A stretch of DNA of 64,000 nucleotides from an uncultured Saccharospirillaceae bacterium (GTDB taxonomy: Bacteria > Pseudomonadota > Gammaproteobacteria > Pseudomonadales > Oceanobacteraceae). Of this stretch, positions 26,173 through 34,027 are shown piece after piece. Below the pieces are notes generated by a model. That model saw only the letters and a list, made by a program, of their open reading frames with translations. It was not told the origin of the DNA and did not search any database. The DNA is taken from the NCBI GenBank assembly GCA_947503895.1, contig CANNFT010000013.1:62001-126000 (forward strand), written 5' to 3'. Position numbers and translations under genes: made by a program. Position 1 is the stretch's first letter, and every line of letters starts with the position of its first letter.

Positions 26173-27765
26173 TCACTTTATCGCGCTGCCCTTAAGTTGA
26201 TCGTAGTTTAATTGGAATTTCTTTAGATACTGGCGCAGGCGATGCGAATCATTCACTGAAGACTTTTTAAGTCTAGATTGATTGAAAAGTGTTCTACCAG
26301 CATCTGATGCGCTTTGAGACTGAAGGCAGGTTTGAATGACAAACATAAGTTGTTGCTGGTCAAATAAGTCGAGGTCATCAATGGCGTGCTGATCAATAAA
26401 ATCACAAAGCTCTTTGTTGGATGATGGCTGAGGAGAATCATTCCATCGCATCTTTAAGCGCTGAATTTCTTTTGCGACATTTTGCTCATTAATTCTGCCG
26501 CCTTCGCTCATGGTGGTCATGCGTTGAATCGAGGCGTTTAGGTCGCGAAAATTTCCTGACCAGACGGCTTCATGCGAGGTAGCAAATTGGAGGTAGGTTT
26601 CGCGCGCCCGCTTATTAAAGTCTACTTTGTGATTTTGCTTCGCTTCGTATTCTCGTAATTCGAAATCTATATTGGGTTCGATATCTTCTCTGCGCTGATT
26701 TAATCCGGGCAGTTCGAAATGCCATAGATCTATGCGTGCTAGTAAGTCTTCGCGAAACTCCCCAGATTTAACTGCATGATGCAAATTCTTATGAGTGCCT
26801 GCGATTAATTGAAAGTCGCTATAAGTAGGTTGATCGGAACCGACTGGAAAAAAGTGCTTTTCTTCAATGGCATTGAGCAGCATTGCTTGTTCATCCAATC
26901 CTAGCTCGCCAATTTCATCTAAAAAAAGTAGGCCTTTGTTGGCTTTGCTGAGCAAACCTTTTCGAGCGCTTAAAGCGCCGGTATAGGCACCCTTTTGGTG
27001 ACCGAAAAGAGTGGACATGGCTCCATCCCCCCTTAAGGTTGCACAGTTCACAGCCACAAACTCTCCATTGATTTGATTTCGAATCTTTTTTAATTCAAAT
27101 ACTTTGCGTGCGAGATGCGATTTACCAGATCCAGTTGGGCCATTTAATAAGATGGGTGCTGAGGACTTTAACGCCACATGTTCTATCTCTGTGATCATTT
27201 CGTTGAATGCAGAGTTGTGTGTCTGAATGCCCGATTTTAAGAAGTCTGTGTCTTTCAGGTGTTGTTTTTTGAAGCGGGAGCTGATGGTGTCATAGCGGGA
27301 TAAATCTAGATCAATGATTTGGTAAGTGCCCTCAGGTGTATTGCTGGGTGAGCTTTGTATAAGAGTAGCGGGTATATAACGAGCTTCGCACAGCAAAAAC
27401 CAGCAGATTTGAGCGACGTGTGTGCCGGTTGTGATGTTAAGCAGATACCGTTCTTCATCAGGTTTAAATGGATAATTCAGGCTGAAATCCAGCAGTTGGT
27501 TATATACCTCTTCAAAGTCCCAAGGGTTTTCAGCTTCGCTTTCCACAAGATTGACGATCGTTTCAGGCGATACCACGGCGATATCTTTTTTTACATTACT
27601 GGCGAGTCGCGAGAAGTTTTTTCCATGCAATAGCTCAAATCGATCAATTATAAGATCTTCTTGTTGGCAGAGGCTGATGCTGGGGCGCCAGTTTTCCCAG
27701 CGTTTATTGCCTTTGCCTTTAAGGTCGAGGGTGGTGCCCAATAAGCTGATAAGTACCGTTTTCAT
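26173..27765 (-). CDS. rtcR: sigma-54-dependent regulator RtcR with CARF domain
   Basis: A 530-residue enhancer-binding protein. The N-terminal CARF (CRISPR-associated Rossmann) domain (about residues 1-175, with NITTGTH near 110-116) is the proposed sensor of RNA ends or cyclic nucleotides. The central AAA+ domain has Walker A GPTGSGKS (209-216), the sigma-54 contact loop GAYTGA (259-264, a Tyr variant of GAFTGA) and Walker B-type FLDEIGEL. A DNA-binding region ends the protein. In E. coli rtcR is divergent from rtcBA; here all three share the strand and the divergent partner is a tRNA-like RNA unit. Confidence 0.95.
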   Translation of the reverse strand: MKTVLISLLGTTLDLKGKGNKRWENWRPSISLCQQEDLIIDRFELLHGKNFSRLASNVKKDIAVVSPETIVNLVESEAENPWDFEEVYNQLLDFSLNYPFKPDEERYLLNITTGTHVAQICWFLLCEARYIPATLIQSSPSNTPEGTYQIIDLDLSRYDTISSRFKKQHLKDTDFLKSGIQTHNSAFNEMITEIEHVALKSSAPILLNGPTGSGKSHLARKVFELKKIRNQINGEFVAVNCATLRGDGAMSTLFGHQKGAYTGALSARKGLLSKANKGLLFLDEIGELGLDEQAMLLNAIEEKHFFPVGSDQPTYSDFQLIAGTHKNLHHAVKSGEFREDLLARIDLWHFELPGLNQRREDIEPNIDFELREYEAKQNHKVDFNKRARETYLQFATSHEAVWSGNFRDLNASIQRMTTMSEGGRINEQNVAKEIQRLKMRWNDSPQPSSNKELCDFIDQHAIDDLDLFDQQQLMFVIQTCLQSQSASDAGRTLFNQSRLKKSSVNDSHRLRQYLKKFQLNYDQLKGSAIK

Positions 27766-27766
27766 A

Positions 27767-27781
27767 TGATCAAATTAGATA
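27767..27781 (+). promoter_or_regulatory. candidate RtcR enhancer element upstream of the tRNA-like RNA
   Basis: TGATCAAATTAGATA, 13 of 15 identical to the rtcB-side element and in the same orientation relative to its promoter. It begins one base beyond the rtcR ATG, about 130 bases before the sigma-54 promoter at 27913, so it could also allow autoregulation of rtcR. Confidence 0.5.
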
Positions 27782-27912
27782 AATGGTTATTTTATTGGAT
27801 AATTATTCTTGAAGTGGCTTAAGAGTGCAAGCTCCGCACTAGAACCAGGCAGTGGGCTGTAGCGACCATGAATACTGGTTTAGCGAGTGTTATTTATAGG
27901 ATTCCACAAATG

Positions 27913-27927
27913 TGGCACGCAAATTGG
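27913..27927 (+). promoter_or_regulatory. sigma-54-type promoter driving a tRNA-like RNA
   Basis: TGGCACGCAAATTGG: a perfect -24 block TGGCACG, four bases, then TTG in the -12 block (the consensus C is G). Transcription would start near 27939 and run into the two tRNA-like modules and the slipin gene. It stands divergent from rtcR, the gene for a sigma-54 activator. Confidence 0.75.
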
Positions 27928-28034
27928 AATGTTCAGTGTGTAGTCACCGTAAGCGGGTTTCAAAATGCCCCTTGGTGTGAAGACCTCTGGTCTTTCATAT
28001 TCCGTGACTATGAATCCTTTGGTCTCCCAACCAA

Positions 28035-28102
28035 ATTTGGATTGCTCAATGGTAGAGCGACTGAGCTGATCAGTATGTGTAGGTTCGACTCCTACTCCAA
28101 AA
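28035..28102 (+). ncRNA. tRNA-like RNA module 1 (non-decoding)
   Basis: Folds as a cloverleaf: acceptor TTTGGA/TCCAAA (six pairs, A-A at the end), D-arm GCTC/GAGC with loop AATGGTA, third stem ACTGA/TCAGT, a 4-base variable loop, and a perfect T-arm GTAGG/CCTAC with loop TTCGACT. The third stem closes a loop of only 5 bases (GCTGA), so there is no normal 7-base anticodon loop and no U33, and no CCA follows. It is therefore a tRNA mimic, not a decoding tRNA. YrlA-type Y RNAs next to Rtc genes in other bacteria also carry tRNA-like modules. A hairpin (TTTGGT/ACCAAA, 28018-28035) precedes it. Confidence 0.65.
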
Positions 28103-28103
28103 C

Positions 28104-28167
28104 GCCTACGGGCACGAGGTCACCGAAAGGTATGGGTTCGAATCCCATTAGATTAAGGGCAATGCCC
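28104..28167 (+). ncRNA. tRNA-like RNA module 2 (T-arm with two tetraloop hairpins)
   Basis: Directly after module 1 come GCC-TACG-GGC (UNCG-class tetraloop, 28104-28113), ACC-GAAA-GGT (GNRA tetraloop, 28122-28131), a perfect T-arm ATGGG/CCCAT with loop TTCGAAT (28132-28148), and GGGC-AAT-GCCC (28157-28167). There is no matching acceptor stem. The order of three stem-loops ending in a T-arm suggests a reduced tRNA-like fold. It is probably part of the same transcript as module 1. Confidence 0.55.
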
Positions 28168-28467
28168 ACCAAATGGCTTCTTAAAGTGACGCAAGCAGGA
28201 CAACGTCGTTGCTAAAAAAGCCGGAACTGGCTGGTTGTAGTGATTATACGAGATTAGTAAATCAACATGATAAGACATCAATAGTCGAATGAATGGTGAT
28301 GGATGACCGTCTATTGTCAGTATAAATAAGATGCGCAAATGAGTGCTTTTATTCGCTTTGATTGAAATCGTGTTGACGTTAAGTTCAAAAAATCATTCCC
28401 CAGCCAGATTTTATTTTCCTCGCATTGACAGCGGATTAATGTGAGGAGCCATAGAGAGAAAAGATCA

Positions 28468-29601
28468 ATGTTTACAAAGAAAATAATCGTAGCGGATACA
28501 CAGCGTGTAGCCATGTTCAGAAATCAGCAATATGAAAAAATGCTATCGCCGGGTGTTCATCAGTTTTGGGATCTAAAACAATCACTTTCATTTGAGGTTC
28601 TGGAATTAGATGTGACGAACCTTTATGTGGACGATGAGTGGATAAACCGTTTAGCATTGCATTCACCGTTATCTAATGAAATCGCAATAGTGGATGTGGC
28701 ATCCCATGAAGTTGCCGTTGTGAAGCACTTTGAAAAAGTGCTAGACGTGCTCGCACCGGCTAGTCGAATAGGTTATTGGAGGTGGGTGCCCGGTATAAGC
28801 ATTGAAAAGATTGATGTGAGCGATGATATGCCCGTTGAGCCTCAACTATTAAAGAAAATCATTGCGCAAAATACATTGCCGAAGCTTAAGCAATATGGAT
28901 TAATTTACGAAATTGTTCCCCAAAACCATAAAGGTATATTATATATTAACGGCGAGTTTTCTCAGGTCTTGAAGGTGGGTCGACATGCTTTTTGGGGGTT
29001 TGATCGTAAAGTGTCGATCGTAGTCATGAGCGAGAAGATTCAATCACTGGAAGTAAATGGTCAAGAAATATTGACCAAAGATCGGGTGAGCTTAAGAGTT
29101 AACCTTCAAGCAATGTATGAAATATTTGACGTTGCATTGGCTGTTCATAAGACAGAAAAAATTGACGAGTATTTGTATAAGCAAATGCAGTTAATATTGA
29201 GGGAGGCTGTCAGCACGAGAACCCTAGATCAATTATTAGAAGCTAAGTCATTAGTGAATGAGTTAATATTTGATCGTACAAAAAATGCATTTTTAGAACT
29301 TGGCATTCGCTTAAAGCAAGTCGGTTTGAAAGATATCATTCTACCAGGTGATATGCGGGAGATCTTAAATCAAGTCGTCCAAGCGCAAAAGCAGGCCGAA
29401 GCGAATATTATTAAACGGCGTGAAGAAACAGCTGCAACTCGATCATTATTGAATACTGCCAAAGTGATCGAAGGAAACCCTATGCTCCTAAAATTAAAAG
29501 AAATGGATGCGCAAGAAAAAATTGCCGAAAAAATTGGTAGCGTGACGGTGGTGGGTGGAGTGAGTGATGTTATGAATCAACTTATGAGAATCGCGCCGTG
29601 A
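28468..29601 (+). CDS. SPFH/slipin-family protein
   Basis: A 377-residue protein with a central SPFH (band-7/slipin) domain (about residues 150-300) and a helical, coiled-coil-prone C-terminus (QKQAEANIIKRREETAATRSL). There is no N-terminal membrane helix, unlike most slipins, so attachment may be peripheral. The N-terminal third is an extra region with repeated short beta motifs. The ATG at 28468 is chosen; the frame also allows GTG at 28441. I recall slipin-like genes near RtcB/RlaP in RNA-repair loci, and the placement here behind a sigma-54 promoter supports a stress-repair role. The exact role is unknown. Confidence 0.8.
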   Translation: MFTKKIIVADTQRVAMFRNQQYEKMLSPGVHQFWDLKQSLSFEVLELDVTNLYVDDEWINRLALHSPLSNEIAIVDVASHEVAVVKHFEKVLDVLAPASRIGYWRWVPGISIEKIDVSDDMPVEPQLLKKIIAQNTLPKLKQYGLIYEIVPQNHKGILYINGEFSQVLKVGRHAFWGFDRKVSIVVMSEKIQSLEVNGQEILTKDRVSLRVNLQAMYEIFDVALAVHKTEKIDEYLYKQMQLILREAVSTRTLDQLLEAKSLVNELIFDRTKNAFLELGIRLKQVGLKDIILPGDMREILNQVVQAQKQAEANIIKRREETAATRSLLNTAKVIEGNPMLLKLKEMDAQEKIAEKIGSVTVVGGVSDVMNQLMRIAP

Positions 29602-29683
29602 TGGTTAATATCAGTAGTGAGTCAACGGGTAGCATTGGCTGGTCAAGAATTGATTGTGTTTTAAGTTGTAAGGAATGATGAAA

Positions 29684-30529
29684 ATGGAAGACGAAAAGTC
29701 ACTTTCGGCTATGATTGGGATTGATCCACTGATTGAAGACGAAATCAAACGGCGTTTGACTGCAATTGAGCTGGAATATGACGTTAATATCCTTTATGCA
29801 TGTGAATCGGGTAGTCGAGCTTGGGGTTTTGCATCTCAAGACAGTGATTATGATGTACGATTTTTATATATTAAGCCAGTCAAGCAATACTTGGCACTGG
29901 AGAAACAGCGGGATGTCATTGAAGCGCCTATTGAGGGTGTGTACGACATCAATGGTTGGGATATAAAAAAAGCACTATTATTGCTTCGGCAAAGTAACCC
30001 AACGATGATTGAATGGCTACATTCACCGGTTATATACCGGAAAAATGAGGCTGTGTTGAAATCGTTACGATCACTCAGTGAGGACAGTGTTAATCTTAGA
30101 GCCCTAGGTTACCATTATCGCAATATGGCGAATAATAATGTTCGTCAATATAAAGAGAAAGGTAAGGTGACAGCGAAAAAGTACCTTTATATTGTACGAC
30201 CATTACTGTGCAATGAGTGGATACGACAGCACGGCACGATTCCTCCTGTTAATTTTTCAGAAATGTGCGCGGGTTTGTCACAATTTAAACAATTACCCGT
30301 TAACGTTCCAACAATGGATAATTTGCTGGAAGAAGTTCGTGGGCTGTTGTTGCAAAAAGCGAAAGGGCAAGAAAAAGACACAATGTGCGAGAATGAATGC
30401 TTAGACTCATTCATTCAATATGGATTGTCGCAAGATGTTGATTTTGCATTGCCTTCTAAGCCGAATTGGGACGGGTTTAATGCATTGTTTTTGAGTGCGT
30501 TGGGGCAATTCCAACTCGACGCATCATAA
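29684..30529 (+). CDS. RlaP-type nucleotidyltransferase (RNA-repair associated)
   Basis: A 281-residue protein with the minimal polymerase-beta nucleotidyltransferase signature: the GSRAWGF loop, then DSDYDVRFLY whose two Asp bind metal. The helical C-terminal half resembles the Nuc-transf_2/RlaP (RNA-ligase-associated predicted nucleotidyltransferase) family. It may add nucleotides to or modify damaged RNA ends before ligation by RtcB. AAGGA lies nine bases before the ATG at 29684; in-frame ATGs at 29675 and 29678 are also possible. It follows the slipin gene by 82 bases, so one operon is likely. Confidence 0.85.
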   Translation: MEDEKSLSAMIGIDPLIEDEIKRRLTAIELEYDVNILYACESGSRAWGFASQDSDYDVRFLYIKPVKQYLALEKQRDVIEAPIEGVYDINGWDIKKALLLLRQSNPTMIEWLHSPVIYRKNEAVLKSLRSLSEDSVNLRALGYHYRNMANNNVRQYKEKGKVTAKKYLYIVRPLLCNEWIRQHGTIPPVNFSEMCAGLSQFKQLPVNVPTMDNLLEEVRGLLLQKAKGQEKDTMCENECLDSFIQYGLSQDVDFALPSKPNWDGFNALFLSALGQFQLDAS

Positions 30530-30620
30530 GAGTAACTTAAATCTTCGTTTTTTACTGGCGTCTAGTGTCTAGTATTCATTTATAAAAGTTTGATATTTGC
30601 GATGACTTTTTTAAAAATAG

Positions 30621-30639
30621 AAAAATAGTGTCTATTTTT
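30621..30639 (+). terminator. AT-rich hairpin after the RlaP gene
   Basis: AAAAATAG and CTATTTTT pair perfectly around a TGT loop, 92 bases after the stop. The stem is weak in GC, so it is only a possible terminator of the repair operon. Confidence 0.4.
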
Positions 30640-30825
30640 AAGTGATTGGCTAAAAGGGGCGGTGATCGTCAAAATAAGCTGGTACATTAAGACCTGTTAT
30701 CATGGCGGTAGGCTATATAGGAATGCGGTCGTAGTCGAAGCATTGGATCGTTTGATTCTGTTACTAGGCAACCGTAATGTTAAGCTCCAAGTATTTATCA
30801 CGTGTGCTAGTCCAAGGAGTTACGT

Positions 30826-30996
30826 ATGAAGATGATTAAAATAGGTGTATGGGTATTCTGTTTGTTGGCTATTTCTGCCTGCGACTCAGCAGATGGACCG
30901 GCAGAAAAAGCTGGGGAGAAAGTTGACGAGGCAATGGAAAAGTCAAAGGAAATGATGGATGACGCCGCTGACTCGGTCGATGAGGCAATGGAGTAA
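30826..30996 (+). CDS. 56-aa lipoprotein
   Basis: A tiny lipoprotein: hydrophobic leader, lipobox ISAC with Cys19, then about 37 highly charged residues in a heptad-like pattern (EKVDEAMEKSKEMMDDAADSVDEAME), suggesting one amphipathic helix. AAGGAG lies well before the ATG and a strong terminator follows, so it is a complete single-gene unit. Small helical lipoproteins of this shape are common and poorly understood; a role in the outer membrane or in stress is possible but not shown. Confidence 0.75.
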   Translation: MKMIKIGVWVFCLLAISACDSADGPAEKAGEKVDEAMEKSKEMMDDAADSVDEAME

Positions 30997-31032
30997 AATC
31001 GTCAATTAATATATTAAAAGTTAGATATTACG

Positions 31033-31078
31033 AGCCCCTAATAGATCTTCACAAGTGAAGTCAGTTAGGGGCTTTTTT
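31033..31078 (+). terminator. rho-independent terminator after the small lipoprotein
   Basis: AGCCCCTAA pairs with TTAGGGGCT, an inner stem CTTCA/TGAAG stabilises the loop, and TTTTTT follows. It begins 36 bases after the lipoprotein stop. Confidence 0.88.
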
Positions 31079-31162
31079 ATTCGTGCTAGTGAAATGTGCA
31101 TGTCATAATTGACCCTACTCGGAAAAATTGCCTAACAGTCGTCAAATCTAAAGGAGTCACCG

Positions 31163-32161
31163 GTGAATTATAATGGGAAGAAGCGCAACAGCGGGATCGT
31201 GATCATGTTTCCTATCCTTGGGTGGATGTTATTCGTCGTGCCGTTCAGTGCTCATGCCGAGTTGGATATTGATCTACCGGCAGACGTATTTGGTGTTGAG
31301 ACCATTATAGAGCAACTAGAGACAACGCTTTTTGGGATTGGTCAGGAGTTTATTCACCACATTCCTTATTTAGTGGCAGGCTTGATCGTTTTGCTTCTCA
31401 CGGGCCTATTTTCAAATCTTTTGGGGCGGCTGGGTAAGCGAATTGCTAAGCGCTCATCACTGAGGCCCTCACTACAGGACCTTATACAAAGACTGATTAG
31501 TATTTCGACATGGGCATTAGGGCTTTTACTGGCGGCCATGGTGGTCTTCCCCGGACTGACGCCCACCAAAGCGCTAGGAGGATTAGGCATCGCCTCGGTT
31601 GCCATTGGATTCGCGTTTAAAGACATTTTCGAAAACTTTTTTGCGGGTATTTTATTGCTATGGCGCTTTCCGTTTGAAAGTGGGGACTTTATTGAATGTG
31701 AAGACCTCATTGGTTGTGTGGAAGAAATTACAATACGCATGACCAAAATTCGACAAACTTCCGGCGAGTTAATTGTTGTCCCAAACTCCTTTCTCTTTAA
31801 AAACCCTGTGTTTGTTCTGACAAATAAAAAGAAACGCCGTACATCCATTATTGTTGGCATTGCATATGATGAAAATGTGGATGATGCAATCCCCGTGATT
31901 ACAGATGCCGCTACCGCTTGTGAAAGTGTTGACCAAGGCACGCCTGTTGAAGTTTTCATGAAAGAATTCGGTGCAAGCAGTGTTGATATTGAAGTGGCGT
32001 GGTGGGCAGACTCCATGCCGTTAGGTTTGCGGCGCTCTCGGCATGAGGTCGTTGCGGCGATCAAGCGCGCACTTGATGAGCATAAAATCGAAATTCCATA
32101 CCCGTACCGCACATTGGTCTTCAAAGATTCCGTTGGGGTTCGTCAATTACCGGCAGAATAA
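31163..32161 (+). CDS. MscS-family mechanosensitive channel
   Basis: A 332-residue protein with a signal-like N-terminus (ends SAHA near residue 32), three membrane segments (about 65-85, 110-130 and 135-165) and the MscS beta and alpha/beta domains. The pore helix segment GLGIASVAIGFAFKDIFENFFAGILLL is typical of TM3, and FESGDFIE and VPNSFL follow. Such channels open under membrane tension to release solutes during osmotic downshock. GTG start with AAGGAG ahead. It appears monocistronic. Confidence 0.92.
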   Translation: MNYNGKKRNSGIVIMFPILGWMLFVVPFSAHAELDIDLPADVFGVETIIEQLETTLFGIGQEFIHHIPYLVAGLIVLLLTGLFSNLLGRLGKRIAKRSSLRPSLQDLIQRLISISTWALGLLLAAMVVFPGLTPTKALGGLGIASVAIGFAFKDIFENFFAGILLLWRFPFESGDFIECEDLIGCVEEITIRMTKIRQTSGELIVVPNSFLFKNPVFVLTNKKKRRTSIIVGIAYDENVDDAIPVITDAATACESVDQGTPVEVFMKEFGASSVDIEVAWWADSMPLGLRRSRHEVVAAIKRALDEHKIEIPYPYRTLVFKDSVGVRQLPAE

Positions 32162-32273
32162 ATGCTCCACGGACAATTCTATGAACGTTCATTGGCACAC
32201 TTAAGCTGGCCAATGAACGCTTAGCAGCCGCGCTCGCACTCATTTTCGGTATACACGATTGACTCAACTGCCT

Positions 32274-32714
32274 TTACGCTTGGGTGATATGAGGTTCAGA
32301 TACGTTGGGCGATGCAAAGGCATCCGAAAACGCTTTTGGCATTCTTGCAGCCTTACCATTTTCTAGGTTGATACAAATCCATCGCGTTTTTCCGGTAATG
32401 AGCGTTTTGTTATCCCGCTCGCGGTTAATTCGATAGCCGCGCGTCATAGATATACGCCCATCATTTTCTGCTATCCATGTGCTTAAAATGAGGTTGTCGT
32501 GTTCAAAGGCCGGGAGTAAATATTCAATTTCTGTATGACGGGAAACCCAAGCATAGCCTAGCGATTGCCAGGCTTCCCAAGACATACCTAATGCATGGCA
32601 GTGGGACCATGCGACTTGTTCAAACCATCTCAAGTACTCGCAATTATTTGCATGTCCGAGCACATCAATATGGTCTGCTGTAACTTGAATGCGTATTTGG
32701 TGTTCACCGACCAA
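32274..32714 (-). CDS. acyl-CoA thioesterase (4-hydroxybenzoyl-CoA type)
   Basis: A 146-residue hot-dog fold thioesterase. The active-site region reads ADHIDVLGHANNCEYLRWFEQ, with Asp17 and His21 in the positions typical of the YbgC/4-HBT family. The second signature (SRHTEIEYLLPAFEHDNL) follows. It should hydrolyse small or medium acyl-CoA thioesters. The desaturase gene lies just upstream on the same strand (71-base gap), so the pair may be co-transcribed and act on lipids. Confidence 0.85.
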   Translation of the reverse strand: MVGEHQIRIQVTADHIDVLGHANNCEYLRWFEQVAWSHCHALGMSWEAWQSLGYAWVSRHTEIEYLLPAFEHDNLILSTWIAENDGRISMTRGYRINRERDNKTLITGKTRWICINLENGKAARMPKAFSDAFASPNVSEPHITQA

Positions 32715-32785
32715 TGTTTTATTCCTCTATGTTTAACCGACTTACAGCCAGCCCGTTCGCTAAGCTTCGATTGAATAGGTATTCA

Positions 32786-33856
32786 TTAAATGTGCTCGGG
32801 CTCATTTCTCTGGGTGTCGTTGAAGCGATTCGCCCGCTTAAATGTTGAGAAATCGTTAAATCGAACACCGCTTTTTCGCATCACGGGATAGGACTGTCTA
32901 GCGATCCATTGTCGAATGTAAAATGGGTCTCGCACAACAAAATGGTGGATGGCGTGTGTGCCTGCGAAGTTGAAGCAAAATAAATGCAGGGGGGCTAACC
33001 ACCATGTTGTCCAAACCTGAGTTTGCTGAATAATATTATTATTTTCAACATCACCATAGTAATGCATGTTAGAGCTAATAAAATTGAGGCAAAACGAACG
33101 TATGAAGAATGGCCACATAAACACCACGGCGATGAAATTGATGACGGGCATTACTTCAACTAGATGACTGGGCCACAGATTGGCCGCCCAAAATGGCGCA
33201 ACTGCATGACTTATGTGGAATAAAAGATAGGTATACCAAGTGATATAGTAAGCGATGCCTATGGGGAAGTACGCAACAAAGCCCCGAATCAGAAGTAGGT
33301 GTAATCGTTTCGCTTTGTAAGCTTCTTTCGCTCGGCCTAGGATCGCAAGTGTTCCATCAGCGATCATTAAGAGTCGCAGAGGTGACCAAGGTATTCCATT
33401 GGTAATACCGCGCTCCTCAACATCTTCGTGAGAGCCAGATACTTTATGATGCAATAGATGTAATCGTCGGCGAATCCAAGGATTGACGGTTCCTGGGCGT
33501 GTTAACCAACATATGAGCAGCATGAGGTTATGCGGAATAGGGTGCTTGCGAAAATAAAGATAGTGAATGAGATCATGTTCTAGCTCGTGAATGAGTGAGG
33601 TGGCGACTGCAATGATCAATATAGTTGGCAAGGCGTTGAGCCACCCTTGTCCATAGGCGTAGCCACATAGGGCCATCATGCTAACGGCGAAGAACATGAT
33701 GATGGAGCCGATAAAATTCTGGTATTTAACAAGCCAAGGCGAGCGCGCTCGCAGTTCGTCCCCGATAGTCATGAGCGCTTGGCGCACTGATTGGCTAGGC
33801 GCGTGGCTTTTATCTTGACCTGTCGAAGGCGGTTGATGACGGGAAGAGGCTGACAT
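32786..33856 (-). CDS. membrane fatty acid desaturase/hydroxylase
   Basis: A 356-residue integral membrane protein with the three His boxes of the di-iron desaturase superfamily: HELEHDLIH (90-98), HLLHHK (133-138) and HAIHHF (301-306), plus four to five membrane helices. It should introduce a double bond or hydroxyl group into an acyl chain or related lipid using O2. The gene is divergent from an AraC-type regulator with about 170 bp between, suggesting regulated expression. A thioesterase gene follows on the same strand. The substrate is unknown. Confidence 0.88.
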   Translation of the reverse strand: MSASSRHQPPSTGQDKSHAPSQSVRQALMTIGDELRARSPWLVKYQNFIGSIIMFFAVSMMALCGYAYGQGWLNALPTILIIAVATSLIHELEHDLIHYLYFRKHPIPHNLMLLICWLTRPGTVNPWIRRRLHLLHHKVSGSHEDVEERGITNGIPWSPLRLLMIADGTLAILGRAKEAYKAKRLHLLLIRGFVAYFPIGIAYYITWYTYLLFHISHAVAPFWAANLWPSHLVEVMPVINFIAVVFMWPFFIRSFCLNFISSNMHYYGDVENNNIIQQTQVWTTWWLAPLHLFCFNFAGTHAIHHFVVRDPFYIRQWIARQSYPVMRKSGVRFNDFSTFKRANRFNDTQRNEPEHI

Positions 33857-34027
33857 TTCTTTATCCTTTTGCGCTTATTATTTCTTGAACATCTTTTGCT
33901 ATTTAGAGCGTGTTTGCTTGTCTTTGGACGACAGTCGTTATACAAAAGACGTCAACTTTGCGCGTCAGGCTGCCCTGTGTGGCGTGTTTAGTCAGGTACA
34001 TACTCAAACATGGAAAGCGGAGGATCA

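Noticed and set aside
28035..28102. Ordinary tRNA gene
   Set aside because: The anticodon loop has 5 bases, U33 is missing, the acceptor end mismatches and no CCA follows. I keep it as a tRNA-like RNA only.
27868..28215. Open frame of 115 codons on the + strand
   Set aside because: It crosses the sigma-54 promoter and both tRNA-like modules, lacks a ribosome site and has no recognisable domain.
28211..28232. Minus-strand terminator AGCC/GGCT with A-run
   Set aside because: The stem is only 4 bp and no minus-strand gene lies upstream of it, so I do not list it as a feature.
31366..32124. 252-codon frame antisense to the MscS gene
   Set aside because: It mirrors the codon structure of the channel gene, which has clear family motifs; the antisense product is Ser/Met-rich and meaningless.
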